From positions 3,348,001 to 3,412,000 of the forward strand of contig CM065309.1 in the NCBI GenBank assembly GCA_033032175.1: a stretch of 64,000 nucleotides of DNA. Direction: 5' to 3'. Source of the DNA: Saturnia japonica (taxonomy: Eukaryota; Arthropoda; Insecta; Lepidoptera; Saturniidae). The notes under the pieces are model-generated. The model made no database searches and had not been told where the DNA came from. It saw only the letters and a list, made by a program, of their open reading frames with translations. The position numbers and the translations under genes are program-made. Of this stretch, positions 23,357-35,010 are shown one piece after another; positions within the stretch are counted from its first letter, which is position 1; every line of letters begins with the position of its first letter.

Positions 23357-23412
23357 ATACACATAGGCACGTTCCCTTCCTCCTGGGAGGAAGGAAGGAA
23401 CCGTGCGTATGT
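23357..23412 (-). promoter_or_regulatory. Stem-loop in the LINE 3' untranslated region
   Basis: The plus strand holds ACACATAGGCACGTTCCC, a CCTCCTGGGAGG centre, and the complementary arm ending GTGCGTATGTGT, giving an imperfect stem of roughly 25 pairs. A weaker version survives in the plus-strand copy at about 51740-51795. Non-LTR reverse transcriptases often recognise 3' structures of their own RNA, so it may be a recognition signal; that role is inferred. Confidence 0.45.
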
Positions 23413-23640
23413 GTATTCAGTAATCGGAAATGTTTTATACACTAACTAGCGCTAACTAACTAGCGTGAAAAAAAGAAAAAAAAAGGTCCCTCACAGAACC
23501 TATGTACCTGTGTGGTGTGCACGTGTGTATGTTCATACGTGTGTAGTGTTGTATGTAGGTAGCTAAGTGATGCACGTACAGTGTCACTTGTATCGCGCGG
23601 GCGGTTGCCTGACCCAAGGGTTTCACACCGAGGAACGGAC

Positions 23641-26397
23641 CTAGGCTTGGGTTACCGCTAGAGAGGGTGGACGTGACGGGTGTGCTGGAGCGAAATTGAC
23701 CGCCCGCCCTCTGCGGAGAGAACGGTGGTTACGCGGGCATGGGCGCTGGCACGCTCTGTTTGGTGAGACGGATGTGTAGTATTTATTCGCATTTTCAATG
23801 TGATCGTCGGGATCAATAAAAATATTACGCGGCCGGCGTTTGCACCGGATGGTCGTGGGTACCGGGACATATGTAGCGGCTGTTTTTATTAACGGATTCG
23901 CGTGGTTCGACGCGGTGTCGAAATACGAACGAGAGAGCTGTTTAACGTAGGCATGTATCGAAGGAAGCTCCATATCTCTATGGAGATCTACGCTTCGAAC
24001 ATACCACGGGGCCCCGGTGAGACGATAGAGAAACCTATTCTGTATCGATTGTAACCGTTTGAAACTCGACTCGGACATATGTGCGAACACAGCGCAACTG
24101 TATGTCAAAATTGGTCAAATACACGTCTTGTAGAGCGTGAGCTTATGTCGCGTGGACATTTTACTCACCGAACACAACAGAGGATGCAACCGGCCCAGGA
24201 CCCATGCGGCCCTGTTCCTAACCTTACGGGTGTGAGGTCTAAAAGAGAGCCTACTATCTAGGGTTACCCCTAGATATTTGATCTCTCTTACATAAGGAAT
24301 CGGATTACCGTAGAGCTCAACAGGTTTGAGCTTCCACGGTATCCGTGACGAATCCGCATCGAAGAGCATCGCGGCGCTCTTCGAGGGATTAACGGCTATT
24401 CGCCACTCGTTAAACCACTTCCCGAGAGTGGTCACGGCGCGTTGGACTTTGTGTCTGAGGTCGGATCTATTCCTATCTGAGACATATATGACCTCCGGGA
24501 CCTCCGGGAGTCGAGGTAGGTCACTGACGTACAGGTTAAATAGGCTAGGAGCCAGGATCGAACCTTGGGGAACGCCTGAGCGTATTGGACGGGGCGTGGA
24601 CAATTCACCTTCCAGTCTATAGCGAAAGGTGCGATCTGTTAGATAATCGCGAATTATTTTAATTAGCCTATCGGGGACTTCACGGCAGTACAACTTGTAG
24701 ATCAATCCCTCGTGCCAGACCTTATCAAAGGCCTTGGCCACGTCGAAAAAGACCGCAAGTGTACGGCGGGGTTTATATAATTCAGCAAAATTAAATGTAA
24801 CGTGCTCCGTGAGGCGGTGCACTTGATGAGTGCAAGAATATCTAGCACGGAAACCGAATTGCTCAGGCGGATAGAGGTCTTTCTCCTCCATTACTGGCTT
24901 GAGAAGGTTCAGAAGGATCCGCTCGTAAATTTTCCCTAACGTATTTAGGAGACTGATCGGGCGATAGCTGTCGGGAAGCGACGCGCTCTTGCCGGGCTTA
25001 CGGATACCTATGACTATGGCCTTTTTCCAGGCAGCTGGAAAATGGCAGTGGGCTATGGCTACATTGAAGATGCAGACCAATAGAGCTATGAGGCGATCAG
25101 GAAGAAGCCTAAGTACTTCATTCCTGATCCCGTCGGGACCTGGTGCTTTTCTAAGCTTAAGGCTTTTTATAATGGAAAGAACCTCCTCAGACGTGACTGG
25201 GGACAGGGAGTCTGTCGCGGGGAGCTTATCCAGCTCCCGCACGCATCCATCGATACCCTCGACCCGGTCGGTATTTGCATCGACACTGTTCGGAGAGCAC
25301 TGGCTCTCCAAACAAGTGGTGAGGCACTCCGCCTTGTCGCTGCTATCGAAGGCGAGTGATATACCGGGACCCCTCTCGAGGGGGGGCATAAGATAAGAGG
25401 CCTCTATTTTGAGGATGTGAGCTAATTTCCAGTAAGCCAGATGCGACGGCCTTAGCCCTTCGACGAGGGCGTCCCATCTGTGACTTCTGAGTTCTAATAT
25501 GCGGGCTCTAACCGCTCTCTGAAGTGCGCGTAAACGTGCGCGGTTTTCCTCGGTCGGATAGTGGTCGTGCGCACGAGTCGCCGCGTTCTTTTCCGTCAAC
25601 AACGCCCGCACGTCGGCAGGGAGTACGAAGCGGCGATCGCTCGCCTTTTCGACCTCTCTCGAGGCCTCTCCGATGCCGACCTGCAGGTGGTCGACCAGGG
25701 AATCGATCGCGAGATCTACATCCGCAACGGACCCCAATACGTCCGGGATCCTATCTAAACTGGACGAGGACGGCCTGTCCGCAAGATAATGTTTTAACTT
25801 AACATAGTCAACCACTTGGACCGAAGGAGGGCTAGAGTCGTCTGGTTGACCTAGCTGCATGATGACCGGACGGTGGTCGGAGTCGAGCTCGTGTACGACC
25901 CGAATGAGTCGTAACCGAAGCGCGATACCTTTAATGAGAGCTACATCAAGCACTGTCGGCATACAGTTGTCTTGAAAGTGGGTGGGAGTGGGAGGCGCTA
26001 TGACATCAAAGTTTAGCACGTTCGTTAACTCTCCGAGTTTAACCCCATTCCTGGAGTCTCTCCAATTGTTAAACGAAGTGTGTCCACAATTGAGGTCACC
26101 CGCTATAATGACCGATTCACCGAGCGAAAGTAGCTTTTCTAGGTCGGACCTGAGAGGCTCTTTCGTCGGCGAGAGATAAACTGAGACTAACGTTATGGAC
26201 GGGTGGTCGGTCATTCCTAGTCTACACACGGATACTTCCATATTGGTAAGTATCGGAGGATCTACCGGCGTACAATATAACGATCGTTTGTAATAAATGA
26301 GAGTGCCGCCCCCGCGGCCGGCCCGGTCATTTCTTACAATATTGTAGTTCGCGATTTTTGGATCACGTTTAGCACGCTTTAAGAGCATCTCCTGCAC
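23641..26397 (-). pseudogene. Jockey-clade ORF2 (endonuclease and reverse transcriptase), nearly open
   Basis: The frame is open for 760 codons, meets a TGA at 24117-24115 and continues in the same frame for 155 codons to 23641. The apurinic-like endonuclease shows AGDLNCGHTSFNNW near residue 100 and SDHRPV near residue 172. The reverse transcriptase shows APGPDGIRNEVLRLLP, YRPISLLNTLGKIYERIL, FFDVAKAFDKVWHEGL (near residue 554) and SGVPQGSILAPSLFNLYVSD. Where the catalytic YADD box should follow, near residue 636, the sequence reads EVIYVSDRNRSDLR, so about eight residues including both Asp are gone. Open frame upstream of 26397 (ATFLKDHQVDVLLVQEM) shows that the start is truncated. The TGA fits a CGA to TGA change. 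Confidence 0.92.
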
Positions 26398-26675
26398 TAA
26401 AAGAACATCTACTTGGTGATCTTTAAGAAAGGTCGCGACGAGATCACGCTACGGAATTATCAAGTACCGCGCGCGCTTTTTTATTAAGCGGAATGATGTG
26501 GGAGGCGGGCGGTCATGTGGGGAGAGGGGGGCGAATGGTGCTCAAATGGTTCCTAGAAAAAGCAAAGAAAGTTTCAGCTCCTTTAGAATTTTATTATACG
26601 TGCTTACGACTCACTCTCTCTAACCCTTTCTCTCTTCTGTTATGTGACACGGACGAAGTTGCGCAGGTCAGCTAG

Positions 26676-26956
26676 TATAATATATTGTGTATTTTGTAAA
26701 TAAATCATTATTACCATTAACAGTGACCACAGTGAAGTATCACCGCGTCGGCTGGAGCTCATCGTATTAATCAATAACTATATTATAAATGTAAGTAATG
26801 AAGTGACAATCCTCGTCTCACCTCACGGCTCACTCGTCACCGGCTATCGAACGTGTTGGATAACAAGTTAGCTCGAAGGCATCACATCGCTAGAACATAC
26901 AATACGGGTAAGGTAGGTATATTGCAAAGTACTCGGTGTGTAATTAGAAGGCGGCG
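26676..26956. other. Unassigned sequence
   Basis: No element or exon could be supported immediately right of the Helitron. CpG content rises from about 26940 onward. Confidence 0.35.
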
Positions 26957-27136
26957 ATGCAGGAGAACTCGCAAGAGTCCTCCACGTCACCGTCCGCGTT
27001 CGTGTCCGACATGACACCCGAACACTCAAACAAACACTCGTTAACTCCGCTGAGTAGCCACTTATCCGCATTGTGCAAGCGACGCCGGGCGCCGAGCGTG
27101 TGCAACACACATTATTACACTGTAATCCATTGTTGA
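26957..27136 (+). CDS. Short GC-rich ORF, 59 codons, unrecognised
   Basis: ATG at 26957 follows an in-frame TAG and opens MQENSQESSTSPSAFVSDM, then TPEHSNKHSLTPLSSHLSAL and CKRRRAP, ending at a TGA. Third positions are mostly G or C, unlike the AT-rich surroundings, and the peptide is Ser/Thr/Pro-rich as in disordered N-termini of regulatory proteins. No canonical splice donor is obvious inside it. It may be a first coding exon, an upstream ORF, or chance in a CpG-rich patch. I do not recognise it. Confidence 0.25.
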   Translation: MQENSQESSTSPSAFVSDMTPEHSNKHSLTPLSSHLSALCKRRRAPSVCNTHYYTVIHC

Positions 27137-28444
27137 TTAGTTTTAGCTCGTACTGCCTGCATCAATATCAATAATATATGTTTAACATTACTATTCAACA
27201 TTTGTTTTGTTAATGTCCCTCACTATGTTTATGTTATATTATATTATATGTAGGTATATCCAGTAGCGGATCGTGAACATTAGTAATGGATGTTCACAGC
27301 ATACAGCTTGCAGCGTGCAGCTTGCAATGCAATGTCGCAAAGAGCTAACGAGAGACAGTACTGATGCGATGTGATATAGTATAGACTAGGATGTTAATTA
27401 AAAATATTATTCTCTAATAGGGGATGGATGTCATGTAATGTGTGAGATTTCTCTCTACTTGGAGCAGTCCGACTGGTGGAATGCCTTCACCATAAGAATA
27501 TCGCAGCCAAATGACTCGTGTTGTGTTCACATCGTTCGGGTTGGAGAGTTTCAGATCGCCAACTCCCTGAGTAACGCACTACGGTATTCGCTTATTTATC
27601 TATGTTATTTTACTATTTACCAATTTACAGTGTTTTTCGGTTACACAATGTATTATAGTCCGTCTGTTTCTCTATCTAAGGTAAATAATAACCAAAATCA
27701 CAAATGAGTTGGCATTCTGCTGTTTGCGCTATTTTTACAGAATTTTACCAATGAAATGAGTATGTAAATTGTATGTAAGGTCAGTGTAAACAATACTACA
27801 ATAAAAACACCCGTGAAACTATTTTTAAGTTATACTACGTAAAAAGTTATGTAGGTTTAGTGTATTTTAATATATCAGCAAAGTTTCAATGCATTGGTAA
27901 GTATTTCAAAAGGGCGTTTGCTATAGCTGAAATGCACACTTTAAAAATCCTTACTTTTATCTTTAAAATGTAGGTTTAGTGAATACTATTTTTTTTAAAT
28001 AAGTACCTACTGATAAATATGTAATCCCTTAATATTATAATAATAGATGTATCAAAATTAATTATTGGACGTGTGACTTCACAATAGATTCAGCTAGGGC
28101 CAGGCCAGTCTGATTTCGATCATGTGACGTAAACCTCAAAATATATTTTTTTTCTTTTAGGTTTTTTAGAATAAATAGTTAATTAATTTTGAGTTATATT
28201 AAAACATAACGCTTTTAAAACGCAAAATCTGTGCATATATTTATAAATATGGGTATTATTTTTCATACTATCAAATCAAATAGCGTATAGTTCGCGTGTA
28301 AAATGTAGCACAGAAGCGCCGCGCCGCTCCAGTTTAGGTTCATTTCTCTTACCATCTTTGTTACAAGGAGCACAATCGCTGGCAAATACTGTATTTAGTA
28401 TAGAGTATACAAGGAATATGGTTAAATCTACACATATTACCTAC
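27137..28444. other. Unassigned AT-rich sequence
   Basis: An 89-codon open frame at 27438-27707 has no motif and is not called. Nothing else is visible. Confidence 0.35.
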
Positions 28445-28562
28445 CTAAAATACATAAGTACTGTTTGCGCCTAAACGTGTACTCGATGGCCTCATAATCG
28501 GGTACAACCCTACCGTGAATGACGGTAGCAAAATCTCTTCCACGTCCTAAGGCATCGCTCAT
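28445..28562 (-). CDS. Possible first coding exon on the minus strand
   Basis: ATG at 28562-28560, with a purine at -3, opens MSDALGRGRDFATVIHGRV, then VPDYEAIEYTFRRKQYLCIL, and runs into AG/GTAGGT, an acceptable donor at 28444. Upstream on the same strand is a GC-rich stretch (CCCCGCGCCG repeats, 28600-28640). I do not recognise the protein. The evidence is only frame plus donor plus CpG context, which can arise by chance. Confidence 0.2.
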
Positions 28563-29897
28563 TGCCTTGGACCCCTCACCCCGCGCAATGCTTGCACCGC
28601 CGTGTGTGTACCGCGCCGCCCCGCGCCGCCCCGCGCCGCGCCGCAACCATCTCTACTATTGAGATATACAAATATGTTATAAACTATTGGTGTCTGCAGT
28701 GCGTTTGTGTAACTGGACCTGCGCAAGAGATTCTCTAAAATAAGAAGAAACCAGAGTTCAAGGAAAGTGGTTTTGCCTTATTATTAGTCATCGAAGTGCG
28801 CGAGGGATTCCGCCATATTTTATTTCAAAACTTAGTTTAACGTGATTTATAGAAAAAATTTATTCAGTATTTTTTGTGAGAGTGGACTGCACCAACATTC
28901 TTAAAACGAGCCACCAATAATTATATGCGTATTATCTGTATATCATACATATCTATAAATATTACAAAAGGTAATATTTAAGAAGACTGTATTTAATCTC
29001 TGCTGAGTCGCAACTATACATACCGTGCTGATATATTATATAAGACAGTCTGACTCCAGCCCGACGCGACGCGACGTAGGTACATGAACACATTTTTTCA
29101 AATTCTCAAGTTCAGGATTACAATTTGTTAACGTCTTGACGCATTACCATGTCTTTACATATGGAACAGATTGTCCGCTGTCGTCGCACCTGAGGGGCCG
29201 GGGGGCCGGGGAGCCGGGGGGCTGGGGGACTTTTGAGACATGTATTTGACATGAGCTGTATTGGGTCACATTAGACGCGATCAAACGCATATCATTTCAG
29301 ATATGTTTCTAGATGCGCAGATCCATTTTTTAATATACAGGTAGGTACTCCAGTATTAATATTTTAAAGCTGGAAAGCTTGTACTTACGTTCGGACGTGT
29401 TAATTACGTGTTAGAGAACTACCACATTGATATCAATTTTTATTTTATTTCAGAAGGCCTGTTTGTTAAGGGAGATTGTAGTTTATTAAACTTCACACTA
29501 TGAGCTTAAGAAGCAAATCAGAAATACAATACGTAAAATAAAAACCATAGGGCACACAACAAGCTAATGATTGAATAAACATCAAACAACGTGAATAAAC
29601 CATAATACAGCTGAAGAATAAATTCACAGGCGAAGGTATTTCAAGCTATAAACATGTTAAATGTCTCAGTACATGTGGTAGGAACTCAATTTTCCTCTGA
29701 GTGATTGCTTTTCTTTCTGTCTCTATATGTGTATTATTTAACGAGTAGCTACCTTTTTCTGATAACAAAGTTAACTCACTTAACATGTGTGTGTTTTCAT
29801 AGTCTTATAACAGCTGATGTAATGCGACGATGTGGTGACTAACTTTAAGGTTTCGTTAGGCTTCAGTTTCTGGACACGAAATCGTCTCTCAAAGACA
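28563..29897. other. Unassigned sequence with a strong G-rich tract
   Basis: GC-rich simple sequence at 28600-28640 and five G-runs of four to six at 29194-29228 stand out. No gene is supported in the rest. Confidence 0.4.
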
Positions 29898-31572
29898 CTT
29901 TTTTCTCTGTCTGACCTTGCTGTTAGCCTTAAGGGCCCTATGCAAAAACAAATACACTGCGGCCAAAGTGGTCGGACCTCGGCTTGGTCTGTTGCCGCGA
30001 TTCCAATTAGGTCGCGAACTGTCTAATTCCCTATCCGTAGAATCGAGCTAAACTAACATATACAGATATACATGTTCCTTCCTCCTGAAATGTGTTCTAC
30101 ACTATCTAGTGCAAAAAAGAGAAAAAATAAGATTCCTTACAGAACCTATGTACCTGTGAGGTGTCCACGTTTGTACATAATATGTGTGTGTGACGTTTGT
30201 ATGTGAGTAGCTGAGTATTGCACGTAAAGTGTCACTTGTATAGTGCGGGAGGCTGCCAGACTCAAGGGTTTCACCCCGAGGAACAGACCTAGGCTTGTGT
30301 TACCGCGAGAGAGGGAGGTCACGGCGGTGAATGTGTGTGGGAGCGAAATTAGCCGCCCATACCCTGCGGAAGGAACGGTGGTTACGCGGGTGTGGGCGCA
30401 AACACGCTCTGTTTAGAGAGACGGTTGAGTAATACGCGATTTTTTTTCTTCGTCATCAAGATCGGTGAAGATGTTACGCGCGGTTGCGGAAGGTGCGGTC
30501 GGTGAGGTAGTCGCGGATGATGTGAACTAATCTATCTGGAACTTGTAAGTGGTGTCGCTTGTGGACTAGTCCGGCGTGCGAGACCTTGCCAGGCCTTGGC
30601 GACGTCGAAGAAGACCGCGAGCGTACGGTATGGAGAATCTTTCCCGAAGTTAGTCGCTATGTGCTACGTAAGGCGATGCAACTGTTGCGTACACGAGTGT
30701 CGAGCGCGGAACCCGAACTGTTCTGGTGGATATAGATCTTTCTCGTCTATCACGGTTCAGAAGGAGCCGCTCATAGATTTTACGTAAGGTATTCAAGAGA
30801 CTAATCGGGCAATAGCTATCGGGAAGCGATGCTTTTTTGCCGGGTTTATGTATCTCTATGACTATGGTCGTTTTCCAGGCGGCTGGAAAATTTCAGTGGG
30901 CGATATTTACATTGAATATGCAAACCAAGAGCGCTATGAGGTGTTCGGGAAGAAGTTTGATTACTTCGTTCAGGATCTCGTCAGGGCCGGGAGATTTTTT
31001 GAGCTTAAGGCCTTTGATGACGGAAAATACTTCGTCAGACGTGACAGGAGTTAGGGTATCCGCGAGGGGGACCGAACTGAATGCCTGTACTGAGGATTCG
31101 ATTGCGTTGACATGTACGACGTCTATGTTGATGCACTGGCTCTCCAAACTTGTGGCAAGACACTCCGCCTTATCTTCCCTATCGAACGCGAGTGTGAGAT
31201 CCGGGCCTCTTGCGAGGGGTTGCATTTGGAGGAGTATTCTATTTTTAATTATCTAGCTAACTTCCAGTATGTGAGATGGGACGGTATGAGACCCTCTACG
31301 AGATTGTCCCAGCTGTAACCCCTGTATTCAGTAATGCGAGCTTTGAACTCTCTTTGTAATACGTGGAAACCGTGCGCAGTTGTCCCTAGACGGGAATGAG
31401 TCGTGAGACCGTGTCGCGGCGTTCTTTTCCGTCTTCAACGCTCGCAGGTCGGCAGGGAGTATAAAACGGCGATCGCTCGCCGTTTTGTTCTCTCCCGAGG
31501 CCTCTCTAATGCTGACCTGGAGGTGGTCGACGAGCGTATCGACCGCTAAGTCGGCGTCTTCTCGAAGACACT
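29898..31572 (-). pseudogene. Jockey-clade LINE, decayed copy 2
   Basis: The same family as 23105-26454, in the same orientation. Minus-strand blocks are DADLAVDTLVDHLQV near 31540, SDRRFILPADLRAL near 31465, ARGPDLTLAFDREDKAECL (31210), SSVPLADTLTPVTSDEVFS and SPGPDEILNEVIKLLPEHL (31000-31060). The order then jumps, near 30480, straight from the region after the AFDK box to the C-terminal Cys/His-poor tail and 3' untranslated region. The catalytic box and palm are therefore deleted. Many stops and frameshifts are present and the poly(A) tail is lost, so it is older than copy 1. Confidence 0.85.
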
Positions 31573-34378
31573 GCTACGAGCTTCACTAAATAGTTAAACT
31601 TGAGGATGATATCTAAACACCTTATGACCGCGGCAGATCACACAATACAAAGTTAGGCACTGTGCCTCTGTTCAGTTCTTTACTCTGCGTTTCAAATGAC
31701 GGTATTCAAAATTGTACAGACAGAAGCAAAAATAAATTAAAAAAGTATTTTTATTACAGATATCTAATTCACTTAAAGTCTATGTTTATGTTGTTTTTTA
31801 CACCTACCTGAACAGAATTGATTAACCTGACATATTATTCGTGTCGAGATGAGTGGGGACCAGAACGAGCGAGCGGGGGCGAGCGGGACAGGAGGCGTAA
31901 GAGAGCCATCCAAATTCATTCTGGCCCTAGGAACACAAAACACTGAGCAGTATTTCCGCGTTGAGGGCCAACCAACCGGTTTATTTTGTTTAGAATATCC
32001 ACTTCAAAAAATGACAGTATACAAACAAAACTAAAGAATTATCACTGAAATTAACTTCTCGCGTATTTAAAGCCACTAGAATATATTTTTTACTAGCGAT
32101 AAAATACCATGATATGCTTATCGAACACCTCGCTAATCGTTAAAATGTATCTGTCTCCTGCAAATCTGATATTCACAGTGACTTATGTAGCTTGTTTTAC
32201 AGTATCACCTACGTAATATAAAGTTTAGTGTTTATAATGAATTGCGTATTATTGAAAATGCTTTGGTTTCAGCTTTGATCTAACCACGACAATGAATTAA
32301 TCGTTGAATCTGCTTCCGAATATATATGGATGTATGTAACTGTAAGCAGTTAAATTTTAAACATCTTAATTTGTTTCAAGCATTAGAATGAATGTTTCGT
32401 AGAACCTTTGCTTAGTGACATTCGTTTATAAATTCTTAAAACCATGTCAATATTAGGAAAACTGTGAGGCAAATTCTGAATTTTAATACGGAAATACACA
32501 TAATGTTAATGTATTTAACATGTAACATGTATTTGGCAGTCTCTCTTACCCACAACTGAATACAGATAAAAACAATTCAATAACGTTTTGTCGTCTATGG
32601 AAATTTGGTGCTGCGTAGCTACATTATTTAGAAATCACCAGTGGTTATATAGATCATTCAATATTCGTAAATTCTCGGTTTTTTCCATTCACATTTGTTT
32701 GGACACGTTGGTTATAATATATATAGGTCGTAACGGTGCGAAGGCCAACGGAAAACAATACCTAATCAAATAAAATCTGGAAACAGCTGCATTGTCTCGT
32801 ATAAACAAACAAACGTTTGTTCCGAGAAGTGAATATCGCTCATGTGGCACGCTGACTAATGTGCGACATTACGGTAACTGATGCCTGTCTGACTCCCGGC
32901 GGATGCAAACATTCCCAGAAACTTCGACCTTTGGGAAAATGCAGAAAAAACACCCGGTCCCGCTACCTGCGCGGAACGGCGCGGGCGCAGCGCTATCTCT
33001 CGATCTGGATCGTTTGTTACAACCGATACAGTTGGTGTCGTTCTGTCATCACTCACCAGGCTTCAGGTTTCTCGTAACACGCAGGTAGAACTCTTATAGA
33101 CTCGTTCACACATCGTGATTAGTGTGAATAGCATAGCACTCTCCACACCCGCCGCCCCATTTATATCATTATGAAAAATGTTTTGCTTCGATATAGTGTG
33201 CGTTCGTTGAGGGACACACATGGAACTGTAGTCTTCAGCGGCAAGCAAGCAGATCTTGTGGAGACGTACATAATAACACGCACCGGTCACCCAGTCGGTG
33301 TCGGCCCAGTCCCAGTCAACATCCAGCAAGGGTAATGTTACTATCAGCACGGATAGGTATCGCGTACAACATTGCAAACGTAAGAAAGCGGTGGTATTTA
33401 AACAATAAACTTAGGTCTCACATAGACGCGTGGCAATTTATGTTCTGCACGTTCCGTGTAGGACTGAAGGTTTACAGATAGGTACTGTGTTCTAACTGTT
33501 GTTACAGTTACAAGCATTTTAAAGGAATGAATACTCAGTAGTAGTGTCTTCGGAAACCACCTCGATTCACATGGCTTTGAAAATCTAACAATCAGTTGAA
33601 CGATGAACAAACAAACAACAAATAATCGTCGTAACAAAATCAATAGTAGTAGCTCATTCTCTAATACCTTCCAGACTAGCTTTCACTCTTACGTTACAAA
33701 TGTAACGCCAACACCTAGAGGTGGTACGATGGTACCTACACTAGAGAATCAATCAGGTTTAGCGTGTTACCTAAGCTAAGCTAAGATTCCTAAGCATACT
33801 ACGGATTTTCCAGATTATATGTTCAGTAATCCTGTTAAAAAATAAAATAAATAAATTTCTGGAAGTTACTCCCTCTGTGTACATCCACTGAAAATCATAA
33901 TAACTTCAATATAGAGTAAGAAAAAATGAATAGAATATAGTTGTTAAATTCGATCGAGTTTCTTGCTAGCTCTTCATAATGACTGGGTTGTTTCTTGAAG
34001 TGGTGATACTGTCTTCAAGTTCTGTAGTGCCTTCTTACTGTTTAAACTAAATGTTAATACTTATGATTTTGTTTATCGCTTAACATCAGTGACTGACATG
34101 CGATTAAACGCTGATTCTATAAAAAATTGAAAAGGAATTGTGTTATTAAAAATATATTTCATAACCGGTTAATTGTTAAAGCGACGAGTCATTGATTTCA
34201 TATCAGACATATTATCGCATACGTACGTACAGACAGCGTACACACAGCACTCTACTTTACACGCTGTTCGGCTCGTCACACACTATAAAGCAGTTATGAG
34301 TTGCCTTTCGCGTTCAATGAACGGAGACGACGCGATGCGGTTTTGGTTCACATGTGGTTCACGTGTACGACTAATCCT
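31573..34378. other. Unassigned sequence
   Basis: Nothing firm. ATG at 31849 opens MSGDQNERAGASGTGG before a GTAAGA that could be a donor; this is too little to call an exon. Open frames of 60 to 104 codons at 32856-33377 have no motif. Short CTAAG repeats occur near 33774. Confidence 0.35.
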
Positions 34379-34427
34379 GGAACGCAACAAACCAAAATAC
34401 AATCAGTGATAAGTTTATTACTATATT
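34379..34427 (+). repeat. Solo fragment of the 108-bp unit
   Basis: ACAAACCAAAATACAATCAG followed by GATAAGTTTATTACTAT matches the first half of the 108-bp unit with several changes. No second unit follows. Confidence 0.5.
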
Positions 34428-34842
34428 CATGAGTTTTTTTCCATTGCATTGTTTTTTTTTTTTCGTTAAGATTTTTGTGTAATGGCCACAATCTCATCTA
34501 ATGTAATGTGACGATGTTGCCCAAGATGGTGGCACGCTTAGTCTAGTGGAGCGCTGACTCTCAAGTGCCGCTGTCGGAACACACCTAATAGTGTTACAAT
34601 ACAATACAATACACCACAATAACTTTATTTGTCTGAATATGGTCAATACAGGTCTTACATTTATAAAAATAGTTACGTCATATTTTGCCATTTGTGACCT
34701 GCAAATTAATAAACAATTAAATTAAAATTAAAATATATACTCATTACAAAAAAATATAGAATATTATGCTTAATACCTATAAAAATAATAGTTTGGACAT
34801 TTTAATTGTTATTGGAATGCATTTATCATACAATTATTAGAA
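34428..34842. other. Unassigned AT-rich sequence
   Basis: A short ATACA microsatellite occurs at about 34595-34612. Nothing else is visible. Confidence 0.35.
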
Positions 34843-35010
34843 CTGCCTCATTAGCCTAGTGATTGTAAGCGTGACTACTATGGTTGAGGTCCTGGGTTCG
34901 ATTCCCAGGTCGAGCAAAGAGTTATTGGGTTTTTCTATGAAATTGTCAGTAGCAGTTCGGAGTTTGGCTTTTTGTGATTAATAGCAATAGGCTCGCCCCC
35001 TATTACTTAA
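34843..35010 (+). mobile_element. tRNA-derived SINE, copy 3
   Basis: The A box TAGCCTAGTGA (34852-34862) and a perfect B box GGTTCGATTCC (34895-34905) are followed by TTTTTCTATGAAATTGTCAG and AGCAATAGGCTCGCCCCCTA. It is the same family as 17943-18203. It lacks the Helitron-like flanks of the other two copies and abuts a minus-strand LINE tail. Confidence 0.75.

Larger units (their letters stand above)
23105..26454 (-). mobile_element. Jockey-clade LINE, 5'-truncated, with poly(A) tail
   Basis: On the minus strand the element ends in a poly(A) tail (22 T at 23110-23131 on the plus strand). It is flanked by AATTA at 23100-23104 and AATTA at 26455-26459, a target duplication. The 5' end is inside the endonuclease coding region, so it is a truncated insertion of about 3.35 kb. 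Two related copies are at 29898-31572 (minus) and 50998-52018 (plus). The target is the Helitron at 22539-26675. Confidence 0.9.
22539..26675 (+). mobile_element. Lep1-like Helitron interrupted by a LINE
   Basis: It starts with TC at 22539 (TCTATACTAATATATTATTA) after host A at 22538, continues with AAGCGGAAGAGTTTGTTTG, and ends with GTCAG then CTAG at 26672-26675 before host T at 26676. The A/TC and CTAG/T borders are the Helitron signature. The sequence is continuous across 23104 and 26455 when the LINE at 23105-26454 is skipped, as shown by the copy at 11220-11570. About 785 bp belong to the Helitron itself. It encodes no Rep/helicase and is non-autonomous. Confidence 0.85.

Noticed and set aside
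24989..25396. Plus-strand frames of 92 to 135 codons between 24300 and 25800
   Set aside because: They are antisense shadows of the LINE ORF2; the related LINE copy at 30837-31256 produces a similar shadow.
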